A DNA stretch of 64,000 bases from Syngnathus acus (taxonomy: Eukaryota; Chordata; Actinopteri; Syngnathiformes; Syngnathidae). Positions 22,921 to 34,031 of this stretch are shown piece by piece (the first letter of the stretch is position 1; the number at the start of each line of letters is the position of its first letter). Location: NCBI RefSeq assembly GCF_901709675.1, contig NC_051101.1, positions 11,304,501-11,368,500 on the forward strand, in the 5' to 3' direction. Both the position numbers and the translations under genes were made by a program. Under the pieces are notes generated by a model. The model was not told the DNA's origin. It made no database searches and saw only the letters and a program-made list of their open reading frames with translations.

Positions 22921-25611
22921 GCCATGGAGTTTCCCGCCGGCCGCCTGATGCTGCTTGCATAATCAGGACTGTGAGCGGTTACACTACTACGGATGCAAAA
23001 ACCATTTGCATTTATGACATGTGTAATGATACTTTTTAGTGGAACTGCGTCAAACTGACAAAATGGAGGCACCATGGTCACGTTTGCAGAGCTCAACCCT
23101 CTTTCCTGTAAGAAATTCTCCCTATTTTGTCATCTATTTTACACTGATTAGGACTTTAGTTAAAACTAAAATGTCACACCCACCTGTGATAGGTAAAAAA
23201 AAATTTATATAAAAAGACCATGTAAAAAAAAAAAACTAAAAAAACTTTTAAACCTGAGGTGTCACAACTATGGCTTGTGGGCCAATTGCGGGCCGCCGCC
23301 CATTTTTTAGCGGCCCGCAGTAATATACAAAGTGTGTCAGAAAAGTTGCACACTATAAAAAACTTTTATTTTTTTGCCTGAAATACTTTCAAATATAAAT
23401 TACTGACCAACATTTTTATTTTTTTTTTTAACAATGCCTAAGTTTTGCCCTTCAATGCAGGCCATATCATCAACCGGCACATCTACAAAAAAAAAAAAGT
23501 CACACAGGCATTCTAGCAGTTGGCCGCTGAGTACATATCCCGATCAGCGAGACTAATTTTACTGATGCATTTGGCATGACTAAAGTGATTATGAAAGGAT
23601 TCTAGGAAAGAATTATCCCAGTATTGGAGCAGGAATTATGTTTTTGAAATCTGAAATATCCCATTTTTGGAACACCACGTATTTCAAAAAACAAAATTTT
23701 GGGTCAGCATTATTATGTAATATGTATTAGATCAAATTAGTATAAAAATGAAGTCTCCCCTACTAATGTTGCCTTCTGAGAAATTGCTGCAACTTCATTA
23801 TGATACAAATCTCTAGTCACATTGACTTGATATAACTTTAGTTTTCATTAACTTATGCACAACACACCCAAGTGCCAACATGCGATTCAAGTAATGTGCT
23901 CCATGTTTTATTTTATAGCTTCTTGTCAGCCAAACTAAATGTTGCCATCTTAAATGTTTCAATGTCAATAAAGGCCACACAATAATACGCAAAACACAAT
24001 ATATTGTAAAATGACTTTTAATCATCATCCCTTTTCCTAATTCTTCCCCTCTTGAGATGACTTGTTTGGAAATGGCAAGCCCCTCCCGATTCTTTCGTGT
24101 GTGGGCTGATATGTCCCAATGTCTCTTGGCCTCGATTGGACAGTAAAAACTAAGCAACAAGTTCCCTAAATCAAAACAAGTCCACTTTAGGATCCATTTC
24201 AAGGATCGCTAACTTGTACCAAAGACTCATTAAAAACTTTCTTTTTTTTTTAAGAGGGCTCCTCTTTCTGACATACATGGTACAAAAACATGGTTGGATG
24301 GGCTTATGCAGAACATCACTTTGCATCACAGTGGAGTTAATTGGCTTAAGTGGCACGGCACAAAAAAAATAATTTCGCTCATAATTATAGTCGAATCTTT
24401 GGCAATCAGAATTTTTTGTTAGGGGAAATTCCAGTATAAATCATCTTAACTCACAAAAAGTTGACACGGTAACCCAAAGACTGACCCCAAGATGAACCCA
24501 AAATGGCACTTTACAGATTAACTTTATTTGACCTTCTCGAGCCTTTTGAACATCCGACAATGACATGTTCCATTACTTTTTGTGTAGCTTGCTGACAAAA
24601 TTATTTTCCAAGTACATCTACTTCTGTGACTTTCTATAACTCTTCCGCTATCTGTTGCAACTTGCTGAATGACTCTCAGCTCAGTGGCCTCATCCTTCTG
24701 AGAACATCTTGTGGGGTCAATTGTTAGTTATTGTCTTGGTTTCATGATGACTCTGACGGTTTAAATGCCAATTGTAATTGGAGTAGGAAATTATTGGTCC
24801 ATTCATTGATCGTTGTGAATTTTGCCAAGTTGTGCAAAAGTACTGAATCACTGAACGGTTCATTCAAAGAGGTCAAATTCAGTTCACCTGTAAAGGTTAG
24901 AGGGGAATTTTAGCTTCGCTGTCAAATTTCACCCAAAATCCTGTCAGGAGTATATTTTCTGTTTTGTTTTTTAGAAATGGTAAATGTACTTGCAGGTTCC
25001 CCACCCCTGATTGAAAAAACAAAGTAGTACCAAGTAGCAAATGTGTTTTCTAATCCTTCAGAAATATTGCGGAGAGACGAAGAAGATGCCACGACTTCAA
25101 AATGGCGTCTTGTGCTTTTAAGAACACGCGAGGAGAATCGCCCGCGTGAGGCGACGTCGGAAAAACCTTGATGGAAAACGAGCCACGTTTAAGAACAAGT
25201 GGAGTGAAGAGTGAATGGAATAATCTAAAGAAAAATAATGGTGCATTTAATTTAGAACAACAAATGCCATGGAACACAAACATATGTACAAGCTCGAGAG
25301 AGAAGAAAAAAAAAAAAAAAAAAAACTTCTGACCCACATTTAAGTCTTCACCCTTTCCCAAAATCCAAAATAAAATGTTACGATTTAAGAAAATATAGGT
25401 TTATCCAACATAGTTGTGTCATGGGCTTGTCTTTCTCACATGTTCTCGCCAGTTCTTCTTCATCTCTCTTTTCAGTAAGGGTGTTGCTGTTGTGTCCCGC
25501 TGGCCTGTGTCCTGACCCAAAGCCCCCCTCCCGGGACATTCCTACAACCACCCCCCCCACCCGAGGCGTGGCATGGAGTCAAAAGGTGACTGGAAGGAAA
25601 GGCGGCTGAGG
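22921..25611. other. stx17-erp44 convergent intergenic region and 3' UTRs
   Basis: stx17 (+) and erp44 (-) converge here. A plus-strand AATAAA at 23967-23972 could end stx17. TTTATT at 24523-24528 (AATAAA on the minus strand), or TTTAAT at 25246-25251 (ATTAAA on minus), could end erp44. A GC-palindromic repeat-like patch (GCGGGCCGCC...GCGGCCCGC) lies at about 23286-23325. No further gene is supported. Confidence 0.55.
23255..23345. repeat. Probable interspersed repeat fragment with inverted GCGGCC words
   Basis: GTGGGCCAATTGCGGGCCGC and the nearby AGCGGCCCGCAG form a short imperfect inverted repeat around ATTTTTT. This word set recurs in vertebrate dispersed repeats. I cannot assign the family. 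Confidence 0.4.
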
Positions 25612-28600
25612 TCACAGCTCATCGCGGTCCCGTGTTAGGATGGTGTAGCGAGACCCGCTGGGTGCCAGTTTTTTGAAGGAGCTCTTCGGGGGGCTGCTGG
25701 CAATCTCCTCCTGATCACAAACACAAAGGCCGAGCAATTTAAAAAAGGTTTTTGCATTGTCCGTTAGTTGCTTGCATGAAACCCAGGGAGCCTAAAATTG
25801 AACCTTGTGGAACACCATACGAGCAAAACTGAGCATTGATATCAGTGGCCATTTTTCTTCATCGACCTCTTGCATTGGATCTTATCCGATTGTGTTTGTG
25901 GTGACTGAGAGGTTCGCTTCTCAAGGCGGTGCGTGTAGCCAGACCTGTCCGGGCGCGCTGTCCGTGGGATCGGGACCGTGGTGGAACTCTCGATGTAGTT
26001 TTCCGGAGTGCAGGTCCGAGATGAACAGTTTCAGTTTGCCGGGAACACTAGAAATATTCAGCGCACACGCAACACGTCATCACTCGAAATATTCAGCGCA
26101 CATACAACATCGTCATCAATCGGCAGCATATTCCGACGGCACATTCCACACGTCTGGTCGGACCCGTTGGACAATAAGACGCCGGTGACGTGAAGGCATA
26201 TTAATGTATAAAGCATCTTATTACAGACAGGTCATGAGCGGCTGTCGCGTTACTTGTGTGTGTCTCACTTTAGTGCATACATACAACATACGCTGCACTA
26301 ATGCAATTTCAAGCTGTGTGCCACACGCAGCGCTGATGTGATGCAATTAGGCCAAGCGAGGCCCCGGTCAGTCCTCGGGGCTTGTGTCTATGTGATCGGG
26401 CTCTGATTGGGGAGGGGGGGGGAGAATAAATAAGAGCACATTTGATTAGAATGGATTAGTTTAGCACTTATTGCCCGCGCCAAATCATGTCACATTAGCG
26501 CCGCTGTCCTGGCCCATTCAGAAAGGACAAGTTTAAGAAGGGCCTGACGTTTTTTTGGCTGGTGCGCAATAGCTGATTATGCTCTGTGTGTGTGTGTGTG
26601 TGGGGGGGGGGGGTTATCAAGGCAGATGAGAACAATGGTGGCTCATGACATCATTAAGCAGAGAGAGGAGGCACTAGTCAAATTTGTGGTCAGCTGTAAT
26701 TCGATTTGCTTCATCGCTTTGACATGATGTGATTACTGCAGTAACGCTGGTGCACACGTTCCAGTAGATGCCAATTCAACTAACAAAAATAGTTTGAAAG
26801 TATTTACTTGTTTGTTGGTAGAATTGTGTAAAAAAAACAACTCAAAATTGTTGCTGTACAAGATTGGCGACATTTTCATTGTCCTTTGTAAATAATACCA
26901 AAAGCTCGACACAGTCATAATTCTGTCTATTGTTCTTTTTGCAATAGAGAAGATCGAAGGCAAGCGGTGAGCACTTACCTGAGGTCTTTGTAGTCCGGGA
27001 ACACGTACATGTGCCTGAACGAGTCAATGGCAATAACGGGACAGTCGGCAGGAGTCTTCTGGATATGTAGGAGAGGATGCCGGAACTTGTCGCAGTCGGC
27101 GTGCAGGAAGTTGATGGACCCTGAGCAACAGCAAAACAGTTAGTAATCAAACTGAGAACCTGCAAAAAGGAGAAACTACTAAACAATTCTAATTTTCATC
27201 CCTAGATTCAAAAATGGGACATTCATTTTAAGATTTTGTTCTGTCTCCCTCTGTTGGTCACTGTTGTTGTTTTTTTACATGTCTTTTGAACAAGTTATAA
27301 CGGATAAGTGAATTTCTGTTCTCATGCATGTGCAGTGACAATGAAATGGATTTCATCATACTGCCAAGTTCGGATCTGATACAGCACGTTGAGTAAAAAG
27401 CAGAGGAAATGACAACACGCAAAAAAATGAAACCCGCTAACCTTTCTCGCTAAAGAGCTGACGAGTCACTTCCTGCTGGAACTTCTCTAAGCTCTCGTTG
27501 TCGTCTTTGAGATGGAACAGAATCAGGAAAGGGATGCCCTCTTCAGTGAGCTCCTGGAAAACAGACAGGATTGTTCGAAAAATGACCATTGGAAGATCTT
27601 ACTGATGATGATGATCTGTGTGGGCAAACCTCTCCGTTTTCAAAGGTGATCTCCCTGACCAGAGGAACACACTTGTCCTGAACCCAAGCGTAGGTCAGGT
27701 CAAAGTTGTCCAGGAGGCCGATATAGGCCATGTCGGGGATGTTCTCCCCAACCGGCTTGAAGATGACGCTGTCCCCGCTGAAGCGCTCCGACTCGGACAC
27801 GGGCCTGCGGGGCGAGAATGTTGAGACATTGCCGGAAGGGCCAACGACAAAAGAAAACTCACCCGAATGCCGCCGAGAAGACGCAGTCATCTCGGAGGAT
27901 GTTGGCGACCTTTTCAAAGGCGCGGTATTTGTCAGAATCTTTGTTCTCAAAGTAACCGATGATGTTCCTTTTGCTTCTCTGTGGGAGCAGGAAAACTCAC
28001 TTCATTGCAATGTCGATTTTGAACGCGAGTCATCGTTCGGCCCGATAACAAACGTGTGTTGTTGCCGCTCACGTCAACAGATTTCAGCTCCTCCTCCGAG
28101 TGGATCTCTATCACGGGGTCAACCTGCTGCTGGCGGATGAAGTCGGCGATGGCCGCCACTGACCTCTGACCCCTGTACTCTCGCTTCATCATCATGCCGT
28201 TGCGGAACAGCTTCAGCGTGGGGTACTTGCTGATGCGGTAGCGCTGGGCTATGTCGGCTACACAGAAGGCGAAGTCGGAGTAAGAAAGTAATTGATTGAT
28301 TGAGAGGGGTGAGTGAGCACACACACACACGGGGAGGGGGGGGGGTGCATAAAGTGAACGTCAAAGAGCGGCGGCGATGGTGGCAGTGAAAAGGCTGAAA
28401 ACACAACCTCCAGACAGCTCTGAGGTCTGATCTCCCACATGAAAGCTGCCCCCCACTAGGGGTAAATATTCGCTGTGCAGTCACTCCCTCCCTGTGTGTG
28501 TGTGTGTGCACATATGTGGCAGGTGTCAATCTCTCCGCAGGGCATCTCTAAGCCTCCAGGCTTCACAGGAAGAAGCAGTTTTGTCATTAGTCTTCAAACA

Positions 28601-31201
28601 GTTTGCGGGTCATCAATAATTCCCTTTAATTTGCTTTATCTCAAAAGGCTGCGGCCGGCCGGGCGGGCGGGCGGTTTGTGTCTACGCTGCCGTTTGGTGT
28701 GGCGGCCATCTTTGCGTATGTGGCCTCATCAAATATGGTGTGTTTCCATTTGGCGTGTTTAACATGAAAGGGGCTGAACTGCTGAAAGCGTTTTATCATC
28801 AACGTGCACGGAGCTAAACAGATATCCGCTATTTGAAAGGATATCGATATTAGTATGTCATTTCCTTTTTAGCTCTTTGGATTGCAGATATTAGATAACA
28901 GCATCACCAATTCAAGCTTTCTAAATAAAGTAAAAACAAAATGCTCACTTTTGATTGACACTGTCAGGAAAGTCTTGGTGGCAAGTGTTAGTTGAAAAGA
29001 AGTTTTTCAGTGGCTTCTTGATTCAGGTCTCCAATTTTTTTTTTTTAAACCAATTTTTCATTTTCAGCACTTTTAGGTTTTTGCCAACAAGAAGATTTAT
29101 GTTTCCACAAGAGGCGGGGCGGTGCAAGAAAAGGGTGGAGATGTAAACACTCACAATGCTGGTCGCAGTCAACTCGTGCAAACACCACCTGCTTCATATC
29201 CGGGAACTCCTCCCGCATGATGTTCGACGCCTCCTCAAAGATGGGATGGAGCATCTGGCTAAATCTGCACCTGAGGTACCAAGGGGGGGTCGTCAATGTC
29301 TGTTTACAACATTGAAATCTATGTAGAGCAGAGAAGTCACTTACCAGTCAGCGTAAAAGTTCACTAAGGAAACAGCAGCATTGTCTGCAAACAGACACAG
29401 TCATTCATGAAAATTCAGCGACAGGTTTATTGAGTGATCCGTGTTCTACGATGTCTTACTTAAAACGTCATCAATGTTGGCGGAGTCCAAACTGGTGATT
29501 TCTGTTTGTCCGGGAGTACTAAGGCCCATCACCTATGGAAAATGATTAGCGGAGGGGGTTACATATTTACTTTACAGAGGGCTCCAAAACCTAAACCATA
29601 CTATCAGAGAAATTGCGAGTTCATCTTAACGTCACCAAACTTGTCAAGTGTGAACATACCCACAAGATCAAAAGCAAATAATGTTAAATAGAGCAAATGT
29701 CTAGCAGCCATCATTATCTCCCACAGAACAAATATAGGAGTGTTTCTCATAATGACTCGATAAAGATAGTTTAATGCTTATCCTGGACTCACAACTCGGT
29801 TTAGACAAATAAAAATGACTCAGGTTGCAGTTGTATGCGATATATGTTGAAACGGCCTCAATGAGTTGACAGAACAGCCTTACAATGATGTTGTTGTCTC
29901 CGCCCCCATGTTATTACTCTTAGTGTATTTTTGTAATTTGAAAACACATCATGCTTGACAACAAGAGAAGGCATGGCAGACGGGTGTTGCCCTGCACACG
30001 CAGCAACCTCGCAGAGTCGTCAGAGTACAAAGAGCAGCCTTGGTCAAATAATTTACCAATGAAAATTGAAAAGAAGAAAGTGCACGGCTCTCGGTTTAAC
30101 CAAGTGATGGAAAAAGTTAGTTCCGCTGTATAGTAAATTGGGAATCTGCCCTAACCAGTTAGCTTGAGAATGTAAACATGGAAATCCTATATGTAATGCT
30201 TGCTATTATCTCCTGTTAAGGATTTCTTTGTCATCAATGCATTTTTATTTGAGCTGGTGGACGGAAGGAATTTTCTATTTTTAGTGTTTTGAACGTAAAG
30301 ACAAATAAGATTCACTGCCCACATCACAAAGCAAAAACATGGTTTCCTTGCATGCTATTTTTTATAAATCGCCTGTTTTGAGTTATTGCCGCTGTAACTC
30401 TGCTACAAAGGGATGTTTATATTTTCCATCATTAACTCAGTAAGATAAAAATAACCGTGCAAACTATTTTAGGTCAGGCCCAAAGTAACACAAAGTTGCA
30501 CCGCTCGTTTCCGGGTTGTTAACCAATCAGATTGAGCCACAACAGAGGCATTCGCCAACCGGCGAGCATCACCCACAGACACGAAGGAATCAATCGAAAA
30601 CTACAAAAAAGTATAAAACATCTTTACTGCAAAAACAATCCTACGTAAACGCTTGTGTTAAACATACTAATCCGACCAAACGAATATAATGACATGTTAC
30701 CAACGAAAAATATTTGGCCAGTCTGCTTAGAGTAAGAAACTTTGAGAGCATGCATGTTATTGTCAAAAGTTTGGACATACTGCTTGTTGAGCAAATAACA
30801 CGCGAACTGTATAGATCAAAACAAAGTAAATTAAAGGACCATCGATAATGTCACGCAACATCACCGGCTAATTTGCATAAAAGGCTACTGCAAAATCGGT
30901 TGCCAAAAACTTCCATCGCAAGAGTGGTCCTGCCAAGGATATAAATCCGCTCCAATGAAAGGCCGGTTTGGTATATAAATCACGACAACAGCATCAAAAA
31001 GAGCCACGTCTAATGACAGGGGAGGCTGCTCGGTTAGCTAACCGCTAGCCTGGCTGGTTAGCTAAGAGCCCTCAGCTAACGTTAGCTTGCCTTTTGCCAA
31101 TAATCAAAGTGTCATTTCCGGGGATGAGAAAAAGATCCTACCAGTAGTATGACGCAACTGATGCCGTTACAGAGGGAGGATAATATTGTTGATAGTTTCA
31201 T
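25612..31201 (-). CDS. erp44: ERp44, ER thioredoxin-family retention chaperone
   Basis: Cycles between ER and cis-Golgi, retaining Ero1, peroxiredoxin 4 and unassembled secretory proteins through a mixed disulphide. Exons in transcription order: 31142-31201, 29460-29532, 29345-29384, 29155-29270, 28073-28257, 27863-27978, 27630-27804, 27442-27553, 26979-27120, 25945-26047, 25612-25710. They give exactly 406 aa, the human length. A hydrophobic signal peptide (MKLSTILSS...ISCVILLV) precedes TEITSLD. The first thioredoxin domain has the single-cysteine active site ADWCRFSQ (C near residue 59), then VVFARVDCDQH and YPTLKLFRNGMMMKREYRGQ. Two further thioredoxin-fold domains hold DKCVPLVREITFENGE and INFLHADCDKFRHPLLHIQ. 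A histidine-rich C-tail (HREFHHGPD) ends in RDEL, the KDEL-receptor signal. It is head-to-head with invs, as in mammals. Confidence 0.98.
25778..25835 (-). mobile_element. LINE reverse-transcriptase fragment
   Basis: The minus strand of the last erp44 intron reads CSYGVPQGSILGSLGF, matching the GVPQGSILGPLLF motif found in non-LTR retrotransposon reverse transcriptases. Only this short stretch is recognisable, and the surrounding sequence is decayed or truncated. It cannot be an erp44 exon, since the flanking exons join in phase without it. Confidence 0.65.
26048..26978 (-). other. erp44 intron
   Basis: A 0.93-kb intron. Two tandem units of 35-36 bp (GAAATATTCAGCGCAC...) at 26051-26121 abut its acceptor. 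A TG run next to a G run lies at about 26586-26611. No exon is seen. Confidence 0.8.
26051..26121. repeat. Tandem duplication beside an erp44 splice acceptor
   Basis: The units at 26051-26085 and 26086-26121 share GAAATATTCAGCGCACA followed by a CAACA(T)CGTCATCA-type end. The first copy directly abuts the acceptor of the erp44 exon 25945-26047. Confidence 0.8.
28258..29154 (-). other. erp44 intron
   Basis: A 0.9-kb intron with a CA run and poly-G at about 28319-28347, a TG run near 28494-28508 and a GC-rich patch near 28650-28673. No exon is seen. Confidence 0.8.
29533..31141 (-). other. first intron of erp44
   Basis: A 1.6-kb AT-rich intron between the signal-peptide exon and exon 2. The part nearest exon 1 carries the 14-bp palindrome CGGTTAGCTAACCG (31031-31044) and GCTAACGTTAGC (31075-31086), probably promoter-proximal. 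No exon is seen. Confidence 0.75.
31031..31086. promoter_or_regulatory. Palindromic GTTAGCTAAC motif cluster
   Basis: A perfect 14-bp palindrome CGGTTAGCTAACCG at 31031-31044, a third GGTTAGCTAA near 31056, and a perfect 12-bp palindrome GCTAACGTTAGC at 31075-31086. All lie just inside erp44, near the divergent erp44/invs promoter. Related words recur in the tex10/zinc-finger promoter (53120-53129). Confidence 0.5.
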
Positions 31202-32176
31202 CGTATTGTAGAAAGTGTGAAGGTGCAAGGTGGTGGTAGTGATGATTCGCCCCTGTCTGCTTCGACACCGCTCGTTGCTGCAGCAGGAACAGCGGCGAAC
31301 CGATCTCGTGGTGACCACGGAAACGAAAATGAAACTTCCGGTAAAACGTAAGCTTTGATGGGAAATGGAGTTCTAACTAAACCTAAACTGGTGTCCCCGT
31401 TAGTTAGAAAAACTACAAACATGGTAACAATTGAAACTTAATGGGAATTGTAGTGTTTTGTCATCATTATATTTAACGGGACACCCTGGAAGAAAACTTG
31501 AGAGTTGGGCATTCAGAGGTAAACATAAAATTACAACAATAGAGGCTAAAAGTGTATTTAAAGAAACGTTAGCATGATATTACCATGACGTCGCTTTAAC
31601 CGTGTTATTTGTTTTACATTTATGATAGGTTTCATTGAACGGGACGAGTTCCATCATTTCCCCATAGCTTTTTAGGAACCTTAAATTTGACCTATTTACG
31701 TCGTTATATGATGCTCAGCGCTCACTATTTGACGTATACTTAAGCCTAAACTCGTCTGGTGTTTGTCAAAGTTATCACCCAAGCAATGTTATGTTAACAA
31801 CTCAATGTTATGAACAACAACTAGGATACGTCTGCCTCACAGTTCTGAAGTTCGAGGTTCAGGTTTAGACCTTCCTGCGTAGAGTTTGAATGTTTATCTA
31901 TTATGGCTAACAACAAGTCTAGAATCTCCAAAGTGAGCTTGGACAGGTCCCGTTCCAACTCTAATGTGGACACGCGCCATAGAAAATGGATGGATGGAGG
32001 TCCAGGGTACCATGTATGCTACCAAAAAAGATCATTTACAACTCGTCTGAGTTTGGTGAACTATCGTCTTTCTCTCTCCCCAGCATGATGAGAGATCAGG
32101 GCAGGTAGAGGACATGGAATTGCAACCACCAACTGAAGTGGAAAACATCTACTGAAACATCCATTTCAATGCAACT
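31202..32176. promoter_or_regulatory. Divergent erp44/invs promoter region and invs 5' UTR
   Basis: About 1 kb between the two start codons, transcribed outward on both sides. It should hold the erp44 5' UTR, a shared bidirectional promoter and the invs 5' exons. A probable invs 5' exon runs from about 32085 (after CCCCAG) to 32179. It contains upstream ATGs at 32086 and 32114 that open short frames ending before the proposed start. A repeat fragment occupies about 31828-31998. Confidence 0.55.
31828..31998 (+). repeat. Fragment of a common fish interspersed repeat
   Basis: TCTGCCTCACAGTTCTGAAG at the left and GAAAATGGATGGATGGAGG at the right are the beginning and end words of a repeat abundant in fish genomes, with much of the middle deleted. 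The 61-codon open frame from 31903 falls in it and is not a gene. Confidence 0.6.
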
Positions 32177-33971
32177 ATGGTAAGAATCTGACACAAAATG
32201 AGCAACAGTGGTCTTATTATTTTGTTACACCGTTAATAATCGGTGTTTTTTTATGGGAAGTGCCAGATTGTGTTTCTTTCCCGAGAGACCAGGTCAGTTG
32301 AGACTTTAACAATCCCTAATTATGTGACCCGTTACAACCGAATTGTTAAGGAGATTAACTCGAATGTTGAATTGAATAACTGCATTAATATTTAATGGGC
32401 TTAAATTGTCTGTAGGGGGTTCGCAGTGTGTAAGCGACTCGCAGATGGAGAAATTGGACGATTGATTGTACTCTCACCGACTATCGGGGCCGAGACGAAT
32501 ATTCCAAATGCAATTTTCTAGCTGTTTCTGTTTCGTGAGATGTGGTTATTTCTAATCTTTAATTCATTCTAGGCTAGGCTAATAATACTTATAATACTAC
32601 TAGTGCCTTATTGCCATATATTCATTCAATCTACTCATTTGAAAGCACCCTCACAATTCTTCTCTGCTGCTCTTTTCTGTTCCCAACATCTTTTCCCGTT
32701 TCGCATTGATTTTTTTGTTTGTTTTTTTCAGCTGATTACGTCCCTCTACTGTGATTCGCCTTTGGGCACGTTGCTCTCTACACTTTAATTGGACATTTAA
32801 TTAGATCACAGTTTTAGTCCAATTAGACTCCGAGGTGTGGGGGATAGGGAATGGAAGGGCGAAGAGGAAAAAGTCCCCGAGCTGATCTCGGTCTCCCTTC
32901 CTCTTTCTCTTTCTTCATCTGTCTTTTTCTGTCTGCCACGCCGTCCGTCCCTCTCGCCATCTCTCCCGAGGGCTGCTCATTAGTGATATAATGGGAGGAC
33001 TCTAAACACACATCTCCCCCAACTCTCCAAATGACTCAAGCAGCATCTGAAACACACAGATGAGGCTACGGGGACATTTGTGGCTCACTTTTTATACACA
33101 TCGTTTACTTTTCTATTTTCTTCAACAATATTTGCCGGGAAGCTAAAAGCATAACGTTACCGGCAAACTAGTTTATGGTGGGAGGCTTTGATTAACGCCG
33201 CTTGACAGGCTGCCACTCACGGCAGTATTGACCCGCAAAGGCAACACAAACATCAACAACATGCCGGGTAGAAGTCTTATCGACTCGGCGGAAAGCTTCG
33301 GCATGATATCGCAGCATCTCGTGAGACCCGAGATCAACTTGATTACTAATAACACTAAAGCGCGTGTCACTCAAATACGAGGCGAATTTACATTATTTTA
33401 TGCTCTTGATAGTTTTGCTTACTCCAAGAGCACAAAAGAGAGTTATTGCTTTGATCATATATTTTTTTAATATTTTATTTAAATATAATTTTCTTTTTAT
33501 TTTTATTTTTTTTAAATATATATATTTTTTCTGCTTACATGATTAACACAGGCAATTATACAGATCCTTTTTTGCTGGGGTGTGCTTCAATATAACGATG
33601 CTTTAATATAGGAAAATAAAAATAATGTACTTAAATAATAATTTCATCATGCACAAGATACATCACTTCGTTCATCATCCTGACACAGGAAGTAGCCGAC
33701 AAATGAACAAACAGATGGACAGTACAGATATTAGACAAGTGTTCCCCTTTTATCAACAGTTCTGCCTTGGCGGAGGTCTCTGTTCCACTGAGTTCTAATC
33801 CACCAAGTATTGTTCCTCGCGTGTCGCAAAAGCAAAAACAACAGTGTGCCTCAGCGGGCGAAGACACCTGTAAACACTCACACCCAGATGGATGCCAATA
33901 TGCACACACGTCATGCCTCAGAGGACGCAAGTCAATCTGTGTGTACCTTGAGGAGTCTCCTGAGGTCTTTG

Positions 33972-34031
<60 letters not shown>

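Noticed and set aside
23813-24202. 129-codon minus-strand frame between stx17 and erp44
   Set aside because: No recognisable domain and AT-rich intergenic composition; treated as chance.
31903-32088. Small gene starting MANNKSRISK
   Set aside because: It falls inside a high-copy fish repeat fragment ending in GGATGGATGG.
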